DNA of 56,325 nucleotides. It comes from Geoalkalibacter_A sp034189505. Lineage in GTDB: Bacteria > Desulfobacterota > Desulfuromonadia > Desulfuromonadales > Geoalkalibacteraceae. Within the stretch, counting starts at the first letter, position 1. Each line of letters opens with the position of its first letter. The position numbers were made by a program, and so were the translations under genes. Below the pieces are notes generated by a model. The model was not told the origin of the DNA. It made no database searches and was given only the letters and a program-made list of their open reading frames with translations. Below are positions 33,831 to 55,367 of this stretch, one piece after another. The stretch spans positions 1 to 56,325 of the forward strand of contig JAXHUR010000008.1 of NCBI GenBank assembly GCA_034189505.1, given 5' to 3'.

Positions 33831-36005
33831 TTGAATCAGTCCCGTTTCTTTGCTGTATCGCCGCTTGGCACCGAGGATCTTCTGGGTGCGGAAATCGAGG
33901 AGGCCGGCGGCGTCGAGCTGCAGGCGACCCCCAATGGGATTCTGTTCGACGCCACGCTGGAGAGTGCCTACCGTCTGTGCCTCTGGTCACGCGTGGCAAC
34001 CCGGATTTATCTACCGGTGGCCCGTTTCGAAGCGCTTGATGGCGACCAGCTCTATGCCCAGGCGCTGGAGGTGGTTTGGGAAGATCACCTGCCGGCTGGA
34101 GGCACCTTTGCGGTCAATGCTCATCTGCGCCGTTCTGCTTTAAATCATTCGCATTTTGCCGCCTTGCGTGTCAAGGACGCCATTGTCGATCGGCTGCGTG
34201 AGCGCTGGGGGCAGCGTCCCGACGTGCAGCCGCAGCGCCCCGATCTGCAGGTCTCCCTCGATGTGGACAAGGATCAGGCCATGCTCAGCATTGACCTGGC
34301 GGGCGAGTCCCTGCACCGGCGCGGCTACCGCAGGGTGGGGGGAGCCGCCCCGCTTAAAGAGAACCTGGCGGCGGCCGTTTTGCTGCGTGCCGGATGGGCC
34401 GATGCGGCACGCAGGTCGGCTCCGTTGCTCGATCCGTTGTGCGGCACCGGGACGCTGCTGATCGAAGGCGCCCTGATCGCAGCCGACGGAGCCCCCGGTT
34501 TGTGGCGCGACTATTACGGTTTTTGCGGTTGGCGCGGGCATCGCGAGGATCTGTGGCAGGCTGTGCAGGAAGCCGCCCGGGAGCGATTTGCCCAGGGGCT
34601 TGGCAGGCTGCCGGTGATTGCGGGCTGCGAGCGCGATCCTCATGTGGTGGAGTCGGCGAGGGAGAATCTGCGCGCCTGTGGTCTTGAAAAGCATGTCCGT
34701 ATCGATGTTGGAGATTTCTCTACCTGGCTGCCGGATATGGGACGCAGCATGAAAGAGAGTGCTGCAGGCCTTGTCGTCACCAATCCTCCCTATGGGGAGC
34801 GGCTCGGCGACAAGGCGCAGCTTCAGGTTCTTTACAGCGTGCTGGGTGGTCAATGCCGGCAATCTTTTGCGGGCTGGCAGCTCAGTGTGTTTACTTCCAA
34901 TCCTGAGCTTGCCTCATTTCTTGGATTGCGCGCCTCGAGGACTCATTCTCTGCGGAATGGTCCGATCCAGGCCCGTCTTTATCACTATCATCTGGGTCCT
35001 GCACCTGCTGCGGATACGACCCCTTCGGCGAGCGGCGCTGAAGCAAAAAGCGATCATCACGATACCGCTTTGATGCTGGCCAACCGGCTGCGCAAGAATT
35101 TCAAGGCGGCGCAGCGCTGGGCCAAGCGGGAAGGGGTTTGCTGCTACCGGGTCTATGATGCCGATCTGCCCGAATATGCGGCAGCGATCGACTATTACGA
35201 TGGACGGCTGCATGTCCAGGAGTACAAGGCCCCTTCAACCATTGATCCCGGCAAGGCAAGAAGACGCCTTCAGGATCTGTTGCGGATCAGCTCCGAAGTT
35301 ATCGAGGTTGCGCCGGACAGGGTTTTCCTCAAGCAGCGCAAACAGCAGAAGGGGGAGGCGCAGTACGGCCGGATGGGGGAAAGCGGTCATTTTTTCGAGG
35401 TCAGCGAGGGGCCGTGCCGCTTTCTGGTCAACCTCGGAGATTACCTGGACAGCGGTCTGTTTCTCGACCATCGCCCGATCCGGCAGCGCATCATGGAGAT
35501 GGCTGCGGGCAAACGCTTCCTCAACCTGTTCGCTTATACCGGCAGTGCCACGGTCTTTGCGGCTCGCGGTGGGGCGCAATCCAGTACCACTGTCGACGCT
35601 TCACGAACTTATCTTGACTGGGCAAAGGAAAATTTCAGGCTTAACGGGCTTGACCCGCGCCGCCACAAGCTCGAACGCGCCGATGTGATGAGGTGGATCG
35701 ATGCCGGCCGCGAGAAATACGACCTCATTTTTCTTGATCCGCCGACATTCTCCAACTCAAAGACCCGCGGCCGTGATTTTGACGTTCAGCGAGACCATGC
35801 GGCATTGATCGAGCGGACCATGCGCCGCCTCGAGGCGGGCGGCACGCTGGTTTTCTCAACCAATTTCCGCAAATTCCGGCTGGATGCCGCTCTTTCCGAG
35901 CGAGGGGATGTGCAGGATATTTCTGCACAGACGGTACCCTGGGACTTCCGCCGCAGCCCGAAAATTCATCAATGCTTCCTGCTGCGTCATCCCATGAAGG
36001 ATTAA
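33831..36005 (+). CDS. rlmL: Fused 23S rRNA methyltransferase RlmL/RlmK
   Basis: 724 residues from a TTG start; AGGG lies eleven bases upstream and the homologous N-terminus FFAVSPLGTEDLL begins right there. A THUMP domain (about 45-165) precedes the RlmL N2-guanine methylase (LLDPLCGTGTLLIEGALIA, TNPPYGERLG) and the C-terminal RlmK N7-guanine methylase (FLNLFAYTGSATVFAA, LIFLDPPTFSNSK). The fused enzyme modifies G2445 and G2069 of 23S rRNA as in gammaproteobacteria. Confidence 0.92.
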   Translation: MNQSRFFAVSPLGTEDLLGAEIEEAGGVELQATPNGILFDATLESAYRLCLWSRVATRIYLPVARFEALDGDQLYAQALEVVWEDHLPAGGTFAVNAHLRRSALNHSHFAALRVKDAIVDRLRERWGQRPDVQPQRPDLQVSLDVDKDQAMLSIDLAGESLHRRGYRRVGGAAPLKENLAAAVLLRAGWADAARRSAPLLDPLCGTGTLLIEGALIAADGAPGLWRDYYGFCGWRGHREDLWQAVQEAARERFAQGLGRLPVIAGCERDPHVVESARENLRACGLEKHVRIDVGDFSTWLPDMGRSMKESAAGLVVTNPPYGERLGDKAQLQVLYSVLGGQCRQSFAGWQLSVFTSNPELASFLGLRASRTHSLRNGPIQARLYHYHLGPAPAADTTPSASGAEAKSDHHDTALMLANRLRKNFKAAQRWAKREGVCCYRVYDADLPEYAAAIDYYDGRLHVQEYKAPSTIDPGKARRRLQDLLRISSEVIEVAPDRVFLKQRKQQKGEAQYGRMGESGHFFEVSEGPCRFLVNLGDYLDSGLFLDHRPIRQRIMEMAAGKRFLNLFAYTGSATVFAARGGAQSSTTVDASRTYLDWAKENFRLNGLDPRRHKLERADVMRWIDAGREKYDLIFLDPPTFSNSKTRGRDFDVQRDHAALIERTMRRLEAGGTLVFSTNFRKFRLDAALSERGDVQDISAQTVPWDFRRSPKIHQCFLLRHPMKD

Positions 36006-36042
36006 AAAACGCGTTGCTGCCGAAAAAAAAGTCACGAGCCTC

Positions 36043-36066
36043 TTGACAATGCACGTCAAATATAAT
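36043..36066 (+). promoter_or_regulatory. Possible promoter of the tRNA-tuf operon
   Basis: TTGACA (36043-36048) and TATAAT (36061-36066) are both consensus but only 12 bases apart. An A-rich stretch lies at 36021-36030. Either TATAAT uses a different -35, or the real -10 is the overlapping AATAAA. The first tRNA starts about 100 bases later. Confidence 0.35.
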
Positions 36067-36166
36067 AAACCTCCACACTCATGCCGTCAGGGCTGAGCGT
36101 GGAGGGCAGGCAAGGCTATTTTATGCTTGCCTTTTGATCCGCTCTGGGTTATATATCCCTGCCCAT

Positions 36167-36242
36167 GCTGGCGTAGCTCAACTGGTAGAGCAGCTGACTT
36201 GTAATCAGCAGGTTGCGGGTTCGATTCCTGTCGCCAGCTCCA
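36167..36242 (+). tRNA. tRNA-Thr (UGU)
   Basis: 76 nt with encoded CCA; acceptor GCTGGCG/CGCCAGC, anticodon loop CTTGTAA, T arm GGGTTCGATTCCTG. First of four tRNAs before tuf. Confidence 0.97.
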
Positions 36243-36317
36243 GCGCGCGGTCGGGTGCGAGCCCGTATGTATAAATAAAATAAATAAATACTGTAAAGCA
36301 CGGAAGACTTTTTCTCT

Positions 36318-36402
<85 letters not shown>

Positions 36403-36524
36403 CTTAACGCATTCCGGAGGAAGGCCGACGGGTGTCGCTTCAGGAGGCTGTCGCAGCCGTTTAAACTGAAAGCATCTTTCGGTGCGGATTCCAAAAAGCT
36501 TCTTTGAATCGTGTGAAGGTTTTG

Positions 36525-36601
36525 GCGGGAGTAGCTCAGTTGGCTAGAGCATCAGCCTTCCAAGCTGAGGGTCGCGGGTTCGAGTCCCGTTTCCCGCTCC
36601 A
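36525..36601 (+). tRNA. tRNA-Gly (UCC)
   Basis: 77 nt with encoded CCA; acceptor GCGGGAG with CTTCCAA anticodon loop and T arm CGGGTTCGAGTCCCG. Confidence 0.97.
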
Positions 36602-36635
36602 GAATCTTTGAATTCTTCAGTTGTAGATTTGATGG

Positions 36636-36712
<77 letters not shown>

Positions 36713-36846
36713 TTTTGTCTCGCTGGAGAGTTTGCTGTTTCATGATCATGTCTTTTTTGGTCGCAGAACTTCCTTTGGGTCCCGTTGTCGCGGGACCGTG
36801 AGTCAATTTCAACAAACGTTCGCAAGCGCAACGGGAGGTTTAAGCA

Positions 36847-38037
<1,191 letters not shown>

Positions 38038-38097
38038 TCGTAACAACCTTTATGGGCGGCCTCTTCGCCTGCCGAAGAGGCCGCTAAGGATAAGACA

Positions 38098-38247
38098 ATG
38101 CGGGACATTGTGACTTTGGCTTGCACCGAATGCAAGCAGCGCAACTATACGACCACCAAGAATAAGAAGAATACGCCGGACAAGCTGGAATTCAGCAAGT
38201 ACTGCCGGTTTTGTCGTAAGCATACTCCACATCGCGAAACCAAGTAG
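38098..38247 (+). CDS. rpmG: Ribosomal protein L33
   Basis: 49 residues: MRDIVTLACTECKQRNYTTT, FSKYCRFCRKHTPHRETK. It keeps the four cysteines (CxxC ... CxxC) of the zinc-binding form. Sits between tuf and tRNA-Trp, as in many bacteria. AAGGA lies nine bases upstream. Confidence 0.95.
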   Translation: MRDIVTLACTECKQRNYTTTKNKKNTPDKLEFSKYCRFCRKHTPHRETK

Positions 38248-38270
38248 CAGCGGTCCAACGTTTGTCGCTC

Positions 38271-38297
38271 AAAGCCACAGGCTCGCTGTGGCTTTTT
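38271..38297 (+). terminator. Intrinsic terminator after rpmG
   Basis: AAAGCCACAG, five-base loop, CTGTGGCTTTTT. It precedes tRNA-Trp by seven bases, so the Trp tRNA and secE operon depend on read-through or processing. Confidence 0.65.
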
Positions 38298-38303
38298 GTA
38301 TGC

Positions 38304-38380
38304 AGGCCAGTAGCTCTAATGGCTAGAGCACCGGTCTCCAAAACCGGGTGTTGGGGGTTCGAATCCCTCCTGGCCTGCCA
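38304..38380 (+). tRNA. tRNA-Trp (CCA)
   Basis: 77 nt with encoded CCA; acceptor AGGCCAG/CTGGCCT, anticodon loop CTCCAAA. Lies directly upstream of secE. Confidence 0.97.
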
Positions 38381-38415
38381 ACTTTGAGAATAATCCTCTG
38401 TGAGGTTCCACGATA

Positions 38416-38601
38416 GTGTTTAAAAATGTGTCCGAATTTCTGGCCCATGTGAAGTCCGAGTTGAAGAAAGTGACCTGGCCGACCCGCAAGGAAACCTATG
38501 CTTCAACTTCGGTCGTGATTCTCCTTGTGATTTTCATTGCCGTGTTTCTGGGTGCGGTCGACTGGATGCTGTCCAATGTCGTCAAAATGTTGCTCAGTTA
38601 G
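38416..38601 (+). CDS. secE: Preprotein translocase subunit SecE
   Basis: 61 residues from GTG. The amphipathic segment VKSELKKVTWPTRKET and a single transmembrane helix (VVILLVIFIAVFLGAVDWML) are diagnostic of the short single-span SecE. It clamps SecY in the membrane translocase. Start of the secE-nusG-rplKA group. Confidence 0.95.
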   Translation: MFKNVSEFLAHVKSELKKVTWPTRKETYASTSVVILLVIFIAVFLGAVDWMLSNVVKMLLS

Positions 38602-38619
38602 GCAGAACAGGGGGACGCT

Positions 38620-39153
38620 ATGGCCAAGAAATGGTATGGAGTTCATACCTATTCAGGGTATGAGAACAAGGTCAAGGCCAATCTGGAAGAGCGCATTCGG
38701 GCCCTTGGGTTCGAAGATTCTTTCGGTGAGGTGCTGATTCCGTCAGAGACCGTTGTGGAATTGCGCAAGGGTGAGCGTAAAACCTCGCAGCGCAAATTTT
38801 TCCCCGGCTATATTCTCGTTCAGATGGAGTTGGACAACGAGAGTTGGCACGTCGTCAAGGACACCCCCAAGGTGACCGGGTTTGTTGGCGGCAATAACAA
38901 TCCTCCCGCAATCCCCGATGAAGAGGTGGCGAAGATCACCAGTCGGATGGAGGAGGGGGTTGAGCGGCCCAAGCCCAAGGTGGAATTCGAGGTCGGTGAG
39001 ACGGTTCGTGTTGTTGACGGTCCTTTCCTCAATTTCACCGGTGTCGTCGAGGATGTGAAGCCGGACAAAGGCAAGCTCAAGGTAATGGTGAGTATTTTCG
39101 GCAGGACGACCCCGGTCGAACTTGAATTTATCCAGGTTGAAAAAACCAGCTGA
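38620..39153 (+). CDS. nusG: Transcription termination/antitermination factor NusG
   Basis: 177 residues. NGN domain (WYGVHTYSGYENKVKANLEE, PGYILVQMELD) and C-terminal KOW domain (GETVRVVDGPFLNFTGVVED). It couples RNA polymerase to the ribosome and to Rho. Confidence 0.97.
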   Translation: MAKKWYGVHTYSGYENKVKANLEERIRALGFEDSFGEVLIPSETVVELRKGERKTSQRKFFPGYILVQMELDNESWHVVKDTPKVTGFVGGNNNPPAIPDEEVAKITSRMEEGVERPKPKVEFEVGETVRVVDGPFLNFTGVVEDVKPDKGKLKVMVSIFGRTTPVELEFIQVEKTS

Positions 39154-39198
39154 TGATTGACGCTGGCTGCGCAATTTCAGGCGTTTAAGGAGAAACCG

Positions 39199-39621
39199 AT
39201 GGCCAAAAAGGTTGTAGGTCAGATTAAACTGCAGATTCCTGCCGGTAAGGCAAACCCCTCGCCGCCGGTTGGCCCCGCCCTCGGGCAGCACGGGGTCAAC
39301 ATCATGGAGTTCTGCAAAGCGTTCAATGCTAAAACGCAGGATCTCGACGGAATGATTACGCCGGTTGTGATCACCGTGTATGCGGATCGTTCGTTTACCT
39401 TCATCACCAAGACACCCCCTGCGGCCGTCCTGCTTATGAAGGCGGCAAAGCTGCCCAAGGGGTCTGGAGTCCCCAATAAGAACAAGGTGGGCAAGGTGAC
39501 CAAAGACCAGGTGGTTGAGATCGCCAAGATCAAAATGCCTGACCTTAATTGTTTTGATCTTGATGCCGCAGTGCGCACCGTTGAAGGAACCGCGCGCAGC
39601 ATGGGTATCGAAGTCGCCTGA
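39199..39621 (+). CDS. rplK: Ribosomal protein L11
   Basis: 140 residues from ATG 39199 (AAGGAG upstream). IKLQIPAGKANPSPPVGPAL, GQHGVNIMEFCKAFNAKT, and the C-terminal rRNA-binding part ending SMGIEVA. Forms the GTPase-associated centre and binds thiostrepton. Confidence 0.97.
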   Translation: MAKKVVGQIKLQIPAGKANPSPPVGPALGQHGVNIMEFCKAFNAKTQDLDGMITPVVITVYADRSFTFITKTPPAAVLLMKAAKLPKGSGVPNKNKVGKVTKDQVVEIAKIKMPDLNCFDLDAAVRTVEGTARSMGIEVA

Positions 39622-39649
39622 TCGACGGCGTAAGCGGGAGTTGAACAAA

Positions 39650-40351
39650 ATGGCAATTGGAAAGAAGCAAAAAGAAGCTAAAGCCAAGGTCGATCGGACT
39701 CAGGTCTATTCATTGGAAGACGCCATCGGCCTGGTCAAGGACTCGGCCTGGGCCAAATTTGATGAAACGGTTGATGTCGTGGTGAAGCTTGGTGTTGATC
39801 CCCGCAAGGCGGACCAGATGGTGCGTGGTGCCGTGGTTCTGCCGAACGGTCTGGGCAAGGACGTACGAGTTCTTGTTTTTGCCAAGGGGGAAAAGGCCCA
39901 GGAAGCGCAGGATGCCGGCGCTGACTTTGTCGGAGCGGATGATCTGGTTGCGCGCATTCAGGAGGGCTGGTTCGATTTTGATACGGCCATCGCCACTCCG
40001 GATATGATGGGCACCGTTGGCAAGATCGGGCGTCTGCTTGGCCCCCGGGGGCTGATGCCGAACCCCAAGGTCGGTACGGTGACCATGGATGTCGGTCGAG
40101 CCGTCAGCGAGGCAAAGTCCGGTAAGGTGGAATACCGGGTTGAAAAAGCCGGTATCATCCACGCGCCTGTCGGCAAGGTCTCCTTCGACGCTCAAAAGCT
40201 TCAGGAAAATATCCTTTCGCTGGTTGACGCTTTGGTTAAAGCGAAGCCTTCGACCTCCAAGGGAACTTATCTGCGCAAGATCTGCCTTTCCAGCACGATG
40301 GGCCCCGGCATCAATATCGATGTGCCCGCCATTCAGGCGCTGGTCAAGTAA
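39650..40351 (+). CDS. rplA: Ribosomal protein L1
   Basis: 233 residues from ATG 39650. VKLGVDPRKADQMVRGAVVL, GRLLGPRGLMPNPKVGTVT and STMGPGINIDV are the conserved rRNA-binding stretches. L1 lines the E-site stalk and can repress the L11 operon by binding its mRNA. Confidence 0.97.
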   Translation: MAIGKKQKEAKAKVDRTQVYSLEDAIGLVKDSAWAKFDETVDVVVKLGVDPRKADQMVRGAVVLPNGLGKDVRVLVFAKGEKAQEAQDAGADFVGADDLVARIQEGWFDFDTAIATPDMMGTVGKIGRLLGPRGLMPNPKVGTVTMDVGRAVSEAKSGKVEYRVEKAGIIHAPVGKVSFDAQKLQENILSLVDALVKAKPSTSKGTYLRKICLSSTMGPGINIDVPAIQALVK

Positions 40352-40371
40352 GACTTGTCTTTTCAGAGTGT

Positions 40372-40552
40372 TTCTAGATTCCCACTCACTCAGGGTCAAA
40401 GACAGCAGGGACGCATGGTAGCGTTTAATCTCTGAATAGGGCTCCTGCCGAGGCTTGGAGAGGGTGTGACGAATACGGTTCGTCTCTCCCCGACCCTGCG
40501 GGAATGAAAGGCAATGACGCCTTTCAAATTTTTAAAGAAAGGAGGAGAGACG
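40372..40552 (+). ncRNA. L10(L12)4-binding leader of rplJL
   Basis: The leader between rplA and rplJ holds a long stem GGAGAG...GACGAA-tacgg-TTCGTC-TCTCC (40457-40489), like the kink-turn stem bound by L10 in other bacteria. A second hairpin GAAAGGC-aatgac-GCCTTTC followed by AAATTTTTAAAG (40506-40537) lies just before the ribosome binding site. Together they fit autogenous control of rplJ. Confidence 0.6.
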
Positions 40553-41071
40553 TTGAACCGAACCAACAAGCAAGACCTGGTCGTCGAACTCGCCGCAAAA
40601 CTTGTTGACGCCAAAGCGGCTTTTCTCGCGGATTACCGCGGGATTAATGTGGAGAAGGTCAATCAGCTGCGTGCGGAATTGCGTCAGACCGGTGCGGAGT
40701 ACCGTGTTGTTAAAAACACCCTTCTGCGCCGCGCCACGAAGGGTACTTCCCTTGAGTGTCTGGCTGATGACATGATTGGACCGACCGCGCTGGCGTTTGT
40801 TCTGGATGATCCTGTTGCGCCCGCCAAAGTGCTGAGCAATTTTGCCAAGGCCAACGAAAAATTCGAACTCAAGGTCGGAGCTCTTGACGGCAAGAAGCTC
40901 ACCGCTGACGACATCAGGGCGCTCGCCGAGTTGCCCAGTCGCGAAGAGCTTCTCGCCAAAATGCTTGGCTCCATCAATGCGCCGGTCAGCAACTTTGTCG
41001 GTGTGCTTGCCGCGGTGCCGCGCTCACTGGTCCAGGTGCTCGGCGCGATTCAGGACAAGAAAGCGGCCTGA
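40553..41071 (+). CDS. rplJ: Ribosomal protein L10
   Basis: 172 residues. TTG at 40553 is chosen because AGGAGG lies about nine bases upstream and the conserved N-terminus (LNRTNKQDLVVELAAKL) starts there; an in-frame ATG at 40514 would lie inside the leader hairpin. AFLADYRGI, YRVVKNTLLRRA and the C-terminal L12-binding helix are present. Confidence 0.95.
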   Translation: MNRTNKQDLVVELAAKLVDAKAAFLADYRGINVEKVNQLRAELRQTGAEYRVVKNTLLRRATKGTSLECLADDMIGPTALAFVLDDPVAPAKVLSNFAKANEKFELKVGALDGKKLTADDIRALAELPSREELLAKMLGSINAPVSNFVGVLAAVPRSLVQVLGAIQDKKAA

Positions 41072-41123
41072 AAAAGTTACTCAATCGATTACGGTACGTA
41101 AAAATTCGGAGGAAAGATAGAAA

Positions 41124-41501
<378 letters not shown>

Positions 41502-41527
41502 CACCTCCCTTGCATAAGGCAGGATCA

Positions 41528-41556
41528 AGCCAAGGTCGCCGCGAGCGGCCTTGGCT
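41528..41556 (+). promoter_or_regulatory. Intercistronic hairpin between rplL and rpoB
   Basis: AGCCAAGG and CCTTGGCT flank a short GC-rich inner stem. No T run follows; it resembles the attenuator or RNase III site that lowers rpoBC expression relative to rplJL in E. coli. Confidence 0.5.
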
Positions 41557-41586
41557 ATTCTACTTTCGCCACTCAAAGGAGAAAAC

Positions 41587-45696
<4,110 letters not shown>

Positions 45697-45710
45697 CGTT
45701 ATCGTATCGT

Positions 45711-45753
45711 GCACTGCCGGCCGCGGCGGCTTTTTTCGCCTGGCCGGCAGTGC
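45711..45753 (+). promoter_or_regulatory. Large hairpin between rpoB and rpoC
   Basis: GCACTGCCGGCC and GGCCGGCAGTGC make a perfect 12-bp stem whose 19-base loop contains TTTTTT. In the plus direction no T run follows the stem, so it is more likely a stability or processing element than a terminator. Confidence 0.55.
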
Positions 45754-45800
45754 GGATGCGGTCGCAACCAACCATCACCATCCCGATAGGAGGATGCGCT

Positions 45801-49949
<4,149 letters not shown>

Positions 49950-49972
49950 TGTAACACCGGGAAAACGTGGAC

Positions 49973-50002
49973 AAAAACGGCCCTCGGTGGAGGGCCGTTT
50001 TT
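49973..50002 (+). terminator. Intrinsic terminator of the rpoBC operon
   Basis: AAAAACGGCCCTC-ggtg-GAGGGCCGTTTTT, 23 bases after the rpoC stop. A long perfect stem with T run. Confidence 0.9.
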
Positions 50003-50040
50003 GTCCCTGAAAATAAAAGTCAGGGCCGAAGAAAAAGCCC

Positions 50041-50069
50041 TTGACAAAGGTTGGGGCGATTGATAATGT
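50041..50069 (+). promoter_or_regulatory. Sigma-70 promoter of the str operon
   Basis: TTGACA, 17-base spacer, TAATGT. Immediately downstream AGCGGGTTTT-tccccggc-AAAACCCGCT (50071-50098) forms a perfect 10-bp inverted repeat over the predicted start of transcription. rpsL begins at 50147. Confidence 0.8.
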
Positions 50070-50146
50070 TAGCGGGTTTTTCCCCGGCAAAACCCGCTGA
50101 ATCCCTTTAGGAATAAACGCTTAGAAGATTTTTTGGAGATTGTTCG

Positions 50147-50518
50147 ATGCCAACGATTAATCAGTTGATCCGCAATGGCCGCCTGAATAAAGAAAAGAAG
50201 TCTACGGCGCCTGCGTTGAAAAACAATCCGCAGAAGCGCGGGGTCTGTACGCGCGTCTATACCACGACTCCGAAGAAGCCTAACTCGGCCCTGCGCAAGG
50301 TGGCGCGTGTGCGTCTGACAAACGGCATTGTTGTGACCTCCTATATCCCTGGCGTGGGGCATAACCTTCAGGAGCACTCCGTGGTCCTGATTCGTGGCGG
50401 TCGTGTCAAGGACCTTCCCGGTGTTCGTTATCACATTGTGCGCGGCGCTCTGGATCTGGCCGGGGTTAAGGATCGCAAGCAGGGTCGCTCCAAGTACGGC
50501 GCCAAGCGTCCGAAGTAA
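50147..50518 (+). CDS. rpsL: Ribosomal protein S12
   Basis: 123 residues. TTPKKPNSALRKVARVRLTN and GGRVKDLPGVRYHIVRG carry the lysines whose mutation gives streptomycin resistance, here in the wild-type form. Decoding-centre protein. First gene of the str operon (rpsL-rpsG-fusA-tuf). Confidence 0.98.
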   Translation: MPTINQLIRNGRLNKEKKSTAPALKNNPQKRGVCTRVYTTTPKKPNSALRKVARVRLTNGIVVTSYIPGVGHNLQEHSVVLIRGGRVKDLPGVRYHIVRGALDLAGVKDRKQGRSKYGAKRPK

Positions 50519-50539
50519 TTTCTGGATTGAGGAAACGTT

Positions 50540-51010
50540 ATGCCGAGAAGAAGAGAGATTGGAAAGCGGGAGATTCTCCCTGATCCCAAGTTCGGGGATC
50601 TGCTGGTTGCCAAGTTTATCAATGCTGTGATGCTTGACGGTAAAAAGAGCGTCGCTGAGTCTATCGTTTATGGTGCATTGGAATTGGCTGCCGAGCGCAG
50701 CGGTGAGGAGCCGATTGAGATCTTCCGCAAGGCGCTGGAAAATGTGCGTCCCGTGCTTGAGGTTAAGTCGCGTCGTGTCGGTGGTGCGACCTACCAGGTT
50801 CCCGTCGAGGTTCGAGCTGACCGTCGTAACGCGCTTGCTTTGCGCTGGGTCAAGACCTATGCGGCTGCGCGTGGCGAGAAGACCATGCGTGAGCGTCTGG
50901 CCGGCGAGTTGCTCGATGCCATGAATGGGCGTGGGGCGGCGGTCAAGAAGCGTGAGGACACTCATCGTATGGCTGAGGCCAACAAGGCTTTCGCGCATTA
51001 TCGCTGGTAG
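50540..51010 (+). CDS. rpsG: Ribosomal protein S7
   Basis: 156 residues. MPRRREIGKREILPDPKFGD, GGATYQVPVEVRADRRNALA, and a C-terminal AHYRW. Primary 16S rRNA binder and usual translational repressor of the str operon. GAGGAAA precedes ATG. Confidence 0.98.
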   Translation: MPRRREIGKREILPDPKFGDLLVAKFINAVMLDGKKSVAESIVYGALELAAERSGEEPIEIFRKALENVRPVLEVKSRRVGGATYQVPVEVRADRRNALALRWVKTYAAARGEKTMRERLAGELLDAMNGRGAAVKKREDTHRMAEANKAFAHYRW

Positions 51011-51057
51011 TTGTTGTGCACTGTAATTTTAAGTGACTGTGGGAAGGATGTTCGACT

Positions 51058-53136
<2,079 letters not shown>

Positions 53137-53156
53137 TTTTAAGGAGGGTTCTTCCC

Positions 53157-54347
<1,191 letters not shown>

Positions 54348-54362
54348 ATAGAGGAAGTTCTC

Positions 54363-54671
54363 ATGCCCAGCCAGAAAATCAGGATTCGTTTGAAGGCCTA
54401 CGATCATAAGCTGCTTGATCAGTCCGTCACAGAAATTGTCGATACGGCCAAGCGTACCGGTGCTCGCATTGCCGGTCCGGTGCCTCTTCCGACTGTTATC
54501 AACAAATACTGCGTTTTGCGCGGTCCGCACGTCGACAAGAAAAGTCGTGAGCAGTTCGAAATCCGCACCCACAAGAGGTTGCTGGATATTCTTGAGCCCA
54601 CGCAGCAGACGGTTGATGCGCTGATGAAGCTTGATCTGTCGGCCGGTGTCGATGTGGAAATCAAGCTCTAA
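54363..54671 (+). CDS. rpsJ: Ribosomal protein S10 / NusE
   Basis: 102 residues. KIRIRLKAYDHKLLDQSVTE, GPVPLPTVINKYCVLRGPHV. Acts in the 30S head and, as NusE, in antitermination. Here the S10 operon follows tuf with only 15 bases between, so str and S10 operons are joined. Confidence 0.98.
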   Translation: MPSQKIRIRLKAYDHKLLDQSVTEIVDTAKRTGARIAGPVPLPTVINKYCVLRGPHVDKKSREQFEIRTHKRLLDILEPTQQTVDALMKLDLSAGVDVEIKL

Positions 54672-54699
54672 AAAACTTGCTCCGGATAGGGTTACGAAT

Positions 54700-55347
54700 A
54701 TGAGTAAGGAAATTCTTGGAAAAAAGCTGGGAATGACCCAGATTTTCTCGGTCGACGGACGACGCATCCCCGTTACGGTGGTGGAGGCCGGCCCCTGCGT
54801 GGTGGTCCAGAAAAAAACCGTCCAGACCGATGGTTATAACGCCGTTCAGGTCGGCTTTATTCCTAAGCGGGCCGAGAGAGTGAACAAGCCTGAGATGGGA
54901 CACTTCAGGAAGGCCGGACAGGGCGCCTTTTACCATCTTAAGGAATTTCGTTTTGACGATTCCGAAGGAGAGCAGGTTAACCCTGGTGACTCCATCACCT
55001 GCGAAATCTTTGCGCCCGGTGAGATCGTCGATGTGTGCGGCGTGAGCAAGGGCAAGGGCTTTCAGGGTGTTATCAAACGCTGGAATTTCTCCGGCGGCCG
55101 GTCTACGCATGGGTCCATGTTTCACCGCGCTCCTGGTGCCATCGGTTGCAGTGCCTGGCCCTCCCGCGTTTTCAAGGGAAAGAAGATGGCCGGTCAGATG
55201 GGCAACAAACAGGTGATCACCCAGAATCTTCAGATCGTGGAGGTTCGTCCCGAGCAGAACCTGCTTCTGATCAAAGGTGCCATTCCTGGTCCTAAAAACG
55301 GCGTGGTGGCGATCCGCAAGGGCGTCAAAGCCAAACAAAACGGTTAA
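54700..55347 (+). CDS. rplC: Ribosomal protein L3
   Basis: 215 residues from ATG 54700. ILGKKLGMTQIFSVDGRRIP, SKGKGFQGVIKRWNFSGG, STHGSMFHRAPGAIG (the Gln of the last motif in E. coli is absent). An early assembly protein of the 50S subunit. Confidence 0.97.
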   Translation: MSKEILGKKLGMTQIFSVDGRRIPVTVVEAGPCVVVQKKTVQTDGYNAVQVGFIPKRAERVNKPEMGHFRKAGQGAFYHLKEFRFDDSEGEQVNPGDSITCEIFAPGEIVDVCGVSKGKGFQGVIKRWNFSGGRSTHGSMFHRAPGAIGCSAWPSRVFKGKKMAGQMGNKQVITQNLQIVEVRPEQNLLLIKGAIPGPKNGVVAIRKGVKAKQNG

Positions 55348-55367
55348 AGGGGATTGGGAGAGAAGTC

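Noticed and set aside
36043..36066. Standard sigma-70 promoter with TTGACA and TATAAT before the tRNA cluster
   Set aside because: The spacer is only 12 bases; kept only as a low-confidence promoter region.
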